A stretch of 6,246 nucleotides of DNA. It comes from Gammaproteobacteria bacterium (GTDB lineage: Bacteria; Pseudomonadota; Gammaproteobacteria; Chromatiales; Chromatiaceae). This document shows positions 4,288-6,246 of this stretch, one piece after another (position 1 is the first letter of the stretch; every line of letters begins with the position of its first letter). A program made the translations under genes and the position numbers. The notes under the pieces are model-generated. The model worked only from the letters and a program-made list of their open reading frames with translations. It had not been told where the DNA came from and made no database searches. The stretch lies in the NCBI GenBank assembly GCA_030620735.1, contig JAUXDV010000118.1:1-6246 (forward strand), written 5' to 3'.

Positions 4288-5180
4288 TATCCCGCCTGCA
4301 TGGCAAGTTTTCCGGAACGCCCCGGCAACTCGCCCCGGACGATCTCCTCGCGCGGCAGTCGAGAGAGATCAAGGGAGTGATAAATCTCCTCCATGGCGCA
4401 GAGCTCATCCTCACTCTGCCACATCTGCAGCAGACGCTCCATCACCGGCAGCAACCCCATCCCCTCCAACTCTGCATGCAGCGTGTAAACATGTCCATGC
4501 GGAAGTTGCTTGCGGCTGTCGGCATAGAGTCTCTCATGCACGTTCTCCTGCGTTATGCCATCAAGACCGATCAGTTCATCCAGCGTGGGAAGCGTTGTCG
4601 GAATTTGCGGGCAGTTTGAGTCAACACCAGCATAGCGCGGGAAAAAAGGAGAGCTCCCGCGGACATCGCTGGCGTAATCGAATCCCAACTCCTGCTCCAG
4701 TTCCAGCGTAGATGCGTTGAGCTGCCAGCCTGCTGCGCCATGCAACCTGGCGGCATATCCAAAGACCTCTTCAAAGGCATCCACCGCCCTGAGCATCTCG
4801 CGCCTGGTCCACGCCTCGTCCCTGTTGGCCACAAAGTCCTGCCAGCGAATGTGATCGTAACAGTGGATGCCGACTTCATGTCCTGCATCGGCCACTGAAC
4901 GCATCACTGCGCCCGCTTTGCGGCCGATATGCGGCCCCGGCAGCAACACGCCATACATCAGGGTTTTGAGACCGTAATGGCTTGCCACCGAGGTGCGGCG
5001 CACCTTCTGCAGGAAACCGGGACGAAATATCCGCCGCAGGGCGCGACCTGTGTGATCCGGCCCCAGACTGAAGAGAAAGGTCGCGCGAACCCGGTATTTA
5101 TCAAACAGACGCAGCAGGGATGGCACCCCCTCCAGGGTGCCGCGAAAGGTATCTACATCGACTTTGAGTGCGATCCGCAT
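4287..5180 (-). CDS. arnD: 4-deoxy-4-formamido-L-arabinose-phosphoundecaprenol deformylase ArnD
   Basis: ArnD removes the formyl group from undecaprenyl-phosphate-linked 4-formamido-arabinose, giving the L-Ara4N donor that is later moved to lipid A and confers resistance to cationic peptides and polymyxin. It acts at the cytoplasmic face of the inner membrane. The 297-residue protein matches E. coli ArnD over its length. Seen are the NodB-type first motif KVDVDTFRGT (6-15, metal-binding DVD), HEVGIHCYDH (101-110), AAGW (149-152), SDVRG (171-175), QIPTTLPTLDELIG (192-205), TLHAE (233-237) and the family C-terminus VRGELPGRSG (281-290). The DVDTFRGT motif and this ending distinguish it from general polysaccharide deacetylases. 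It starts 12 nt after the PsiE-like gene, so it is in an operon with arnA. No arnT, arnE or arnF follows; the next gene is convergent. Confidence 0.93.
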   Translation of the reverse strand: MRIALKVDVDTFRGTLEGVPSLLRLFDKYRVRATFLFSLGPDHTGRALRRIFRPGFLQKVRRTSVASHYGLKTLMYGVLLPGPHIGRKAGAVMRSVADAGHEVGIHCYDHIRWQDFVANRDEAWTRREMLRAVDAFEEVFGYAARLHGAAGWQLNASTLELEQELGFDYASDVRGSSPFFPRYAGVDSNCPQIPTTLPTLDELIGLDGITQENVHERLYADSRKQLPHGHVYTLHAELEGMGLLPVMERLLQMWQSEDELCAMEEIYHSLDLSRLPREEIVRGELPGRSGKLAMQAG

Positions 5181-5192
5181 GAGATTTTCCGG

Positions 5193-5681
5193 CTATCTTT
5201 TGGCATCTGTTTGTCGCATGACTTTGCCGCTATCGGGATCGTGCTGATCAGCAACATCGACACCCGGATCATCGTCCGGCCGCCCATATTTTTTGGCCGT
5301 ATAGCTCAATATCAAAGCCGCAAAACTCAAAGCAACGATTGCTGCGACAATGCTGAGCAACAGCTGCAGATGGAAGCTGTCTGTCACTTTTTGTACATCG
5401 ATCACCAGATGGCGCGTCAAAGCCGTAATCGCAATAAAGATCAAAAACTGCACCGGCAACCGGTGTGTCTTGAAATAGATGCCGATCATAGCGCCCAATT
5501 CAAGATAGATGAACAGCAGCAGGATATCTTTCAATGATGCGTGCCCGCCCTCCATGATGTGAAGATATTCCAGGACAGCCGACCAGACGATGGTTCCGCC
5601 AATCACAAACAGCGCCAGATAATGGAATATATCCACCATGAGGTCGCCAAATTTTTGAACTTTAGCGCTGTGCTCAGTCAT
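5193..5681 (-). CDS. PsiE-family (phosphate-starvation-inducible) membrane protein
   Basis: This 162-residue protein has four predicted membrane helices (about 19-40, 50-70, 76-95 and 105-127), a short polar N-terminus and a hydrophilic, Asp-rich C-terminal tail (128-162). The stretch FIYLELGAMIGIYFK (57-71) followed by LPVQFLIFIAITALTRHLVID (75-95) corresponds to the PsiE signature (in E. coli FLYFEFIALIVKYF and ITAIVRLIIVD). E. coli psiE is induced by phosphate starvation; its biochemical function is unknown. I chose the ATG at 5681 because it overlaps the arnA stop by 8 nt and starts just before the first helix. The frame stays open to 5864, but that part is antisense-like arnA sequence in another frame. 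It lies between arnA and arnD with tight spacing, so a role in the same envelope pathway is a reasonable inference, not a demonstrated one. Confidence 0.82.
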   Translation of the reverse strand: MTEHSAKVQKFGDLMVDIFHYLALFVIGGTIVWSAVLEYLHIMEGGHASLKDILLLFIYLELGAMIGIYFKTHRLPVQFLIFIAITALTRHLVIDVQKVTDSFHLQLLLSIVAAIVALSFAALILSYTAKKYGRPDDDPGVDVADQHDPDSGKVMRQTDAKR

Positions 5682-6246
5682 CAAGCAGCGCCCTGGCGAC
5701 AGCCACCTCATCTCTGTAGGCGACAAAGATACTTCGCAGCGCATCCTGCAGTGAGACCCCGGGGGACCAATCAAGGTCTGCTTTGGTGTTTTCGATCCAG
5801 GGAACCCGTGTCTGAACATCCTGATAGCCTTCACCGTAATAGGCTCCGGAGGAGACATCCACAAGCTCGACCTTGTCCGCTCCAGGTTTATATTCAGGAA
5901 ATTCCCGGGCGATCTTCAGCATCAACTCAGCCAGTTCCCGCACCGAAAGATCATTCTCCGGATTACCGATATTGTAGATATTCCCTGATGCACAACCACA
6001 CTCATTGGCGATAATCTTCATCAGCGCACCAATGCCGTCACTGACATCGGTAAAACTGCGGCGCTGCGCACCGCCATCGACCAGCTTGATCTGCTCGCCG
6101 CGGGCAATATGGCCGAGAAACTGGGTGACGACGCGGGAACTTCCCTCTTTCGGCGTATGCATGCTGTCCAGCCCGGAACCGACCCAGTTGAATGGCCGGA
6201 ACAGGGTGTAATCGAGTCCATCCTGCTGCGCATAGGCGCTGATGAC
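5674..6246 (-). CDS. arnA: UDP-glucuronate decarboxylase (ArnA C-terminal type), 5' end outside window
   Basis: The visible 190 residues are the C-terminal half of an extended short-chain dehydrogenase domain. In ArnA this domain oxidatively decarboxylates UDP-glucuronate to UDP-4-keto-arabinose. Matches to E. coli ArnA include TLFRPFNWVG (14-23 of the fragment), RSFTDVSDGI (63-72; CFTDIRDGI in E. coli), YNIGNPEN (91-98), SSGAYYGEGYQDVQTR (132-147), whose final Arg aligns with catalytic Arg619, and DLDWSP (157-162). The SYK-type catalytic region and any N-terminal formyltransferase domain lie beyond position 6246, so I cannot say whether this is a two-domain ArnA or a stand-alone decarboxylase. 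The stop TGA overlaps the start of the PsiE-like gene by 8 nt, and arnD follows that gene. Together these support an arn operon over a general epimerase assignment. Confidence 0.88.
   Translation of the reverse strand, partial: VISAYAQQDGLDYTLFRPFNWVGSGLDSMHTPKEGSSRVVTQFLGHIARGEQIKLVDGGAQRRSFTDVSDGIGALMKIIANECGCASGNIYNIGNPENDLSVRELAELMLKIAREFPEYKPGADKVELVDVSSGAYYGEGYQDVQTRVPWIENTKADLDWSPGVSLQDALRSIFVAYRDEVAVARALLDD

Noticed and set aside
5682..5864. Longer start for the PsiE-like gene
   Set aside because: It would overlap arnA by nearly 200 bases in another frame; the first 61 residues have no PsiE similarity, while the ATG at 5681 gives a typical coupled overlap.

Overview
The window looks like chromosomal DNA of an environmental gammaproteobacterium. 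TatA, TatB, TatC, HisE, HisF, ArnD and the ArnA fragment all align by eye with recalled Escherichia coli sequences (for HisE and HisF, with general family motifs). Linkage of late histidine genes to tatABC is common in Beta- and Gammaproteobacteria. The assignment below class level is open. Most genes are on the minus strand, so the biological order runs from position 6246 down to 1.

Right block (6246 to 4287, minus): the 3' end of an ArnA-type UDP-glucuronate decarboxylase (cut by the window edge), a PsiE-family membrane protein overlapping it by 8 nt, and a full-length ArnD deformylase 12 nt further on. ArnA and ArnD act in the pathway that makes 4-amino-4-deoxy-L-arabinose for lipid A. The PsiE-like gene between them is the unexpected member.

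Middle (3672 to 4163, plus): one gene for a small exported GlcG/HbpS-type (haem-degrading family) protein. It is convergent with arnD and divergent from hisF.

Left block (3423 to 213, minus): hisF and hisE overlap by 4 nt with no hisI between them. A 328-nt gap filled mostly by two palindromic repeats follows, then tatA, tatB and tatC. The TatC is unusual: after a standard core of about 238 residues it carries a cytoplasmic extension of about 144 residues. This is a very acidic linker followed by a C-terminal helical segment resembling the FimV C-terminal domain.

Every intergenic space longer than 100 bases holds at least one large imperfect inverted repeat (five in all). They differ in sequence but share a style: arms built of short degenerate units, placed close to gene ends. 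No RNA gene, insertion sequence with a transposase, or CRISPR array was seen. Most of the window is housekeeping; the TatC tail, the PsiE-like gene in an arn operon, and the palindromic repeats are what deserve a second look.
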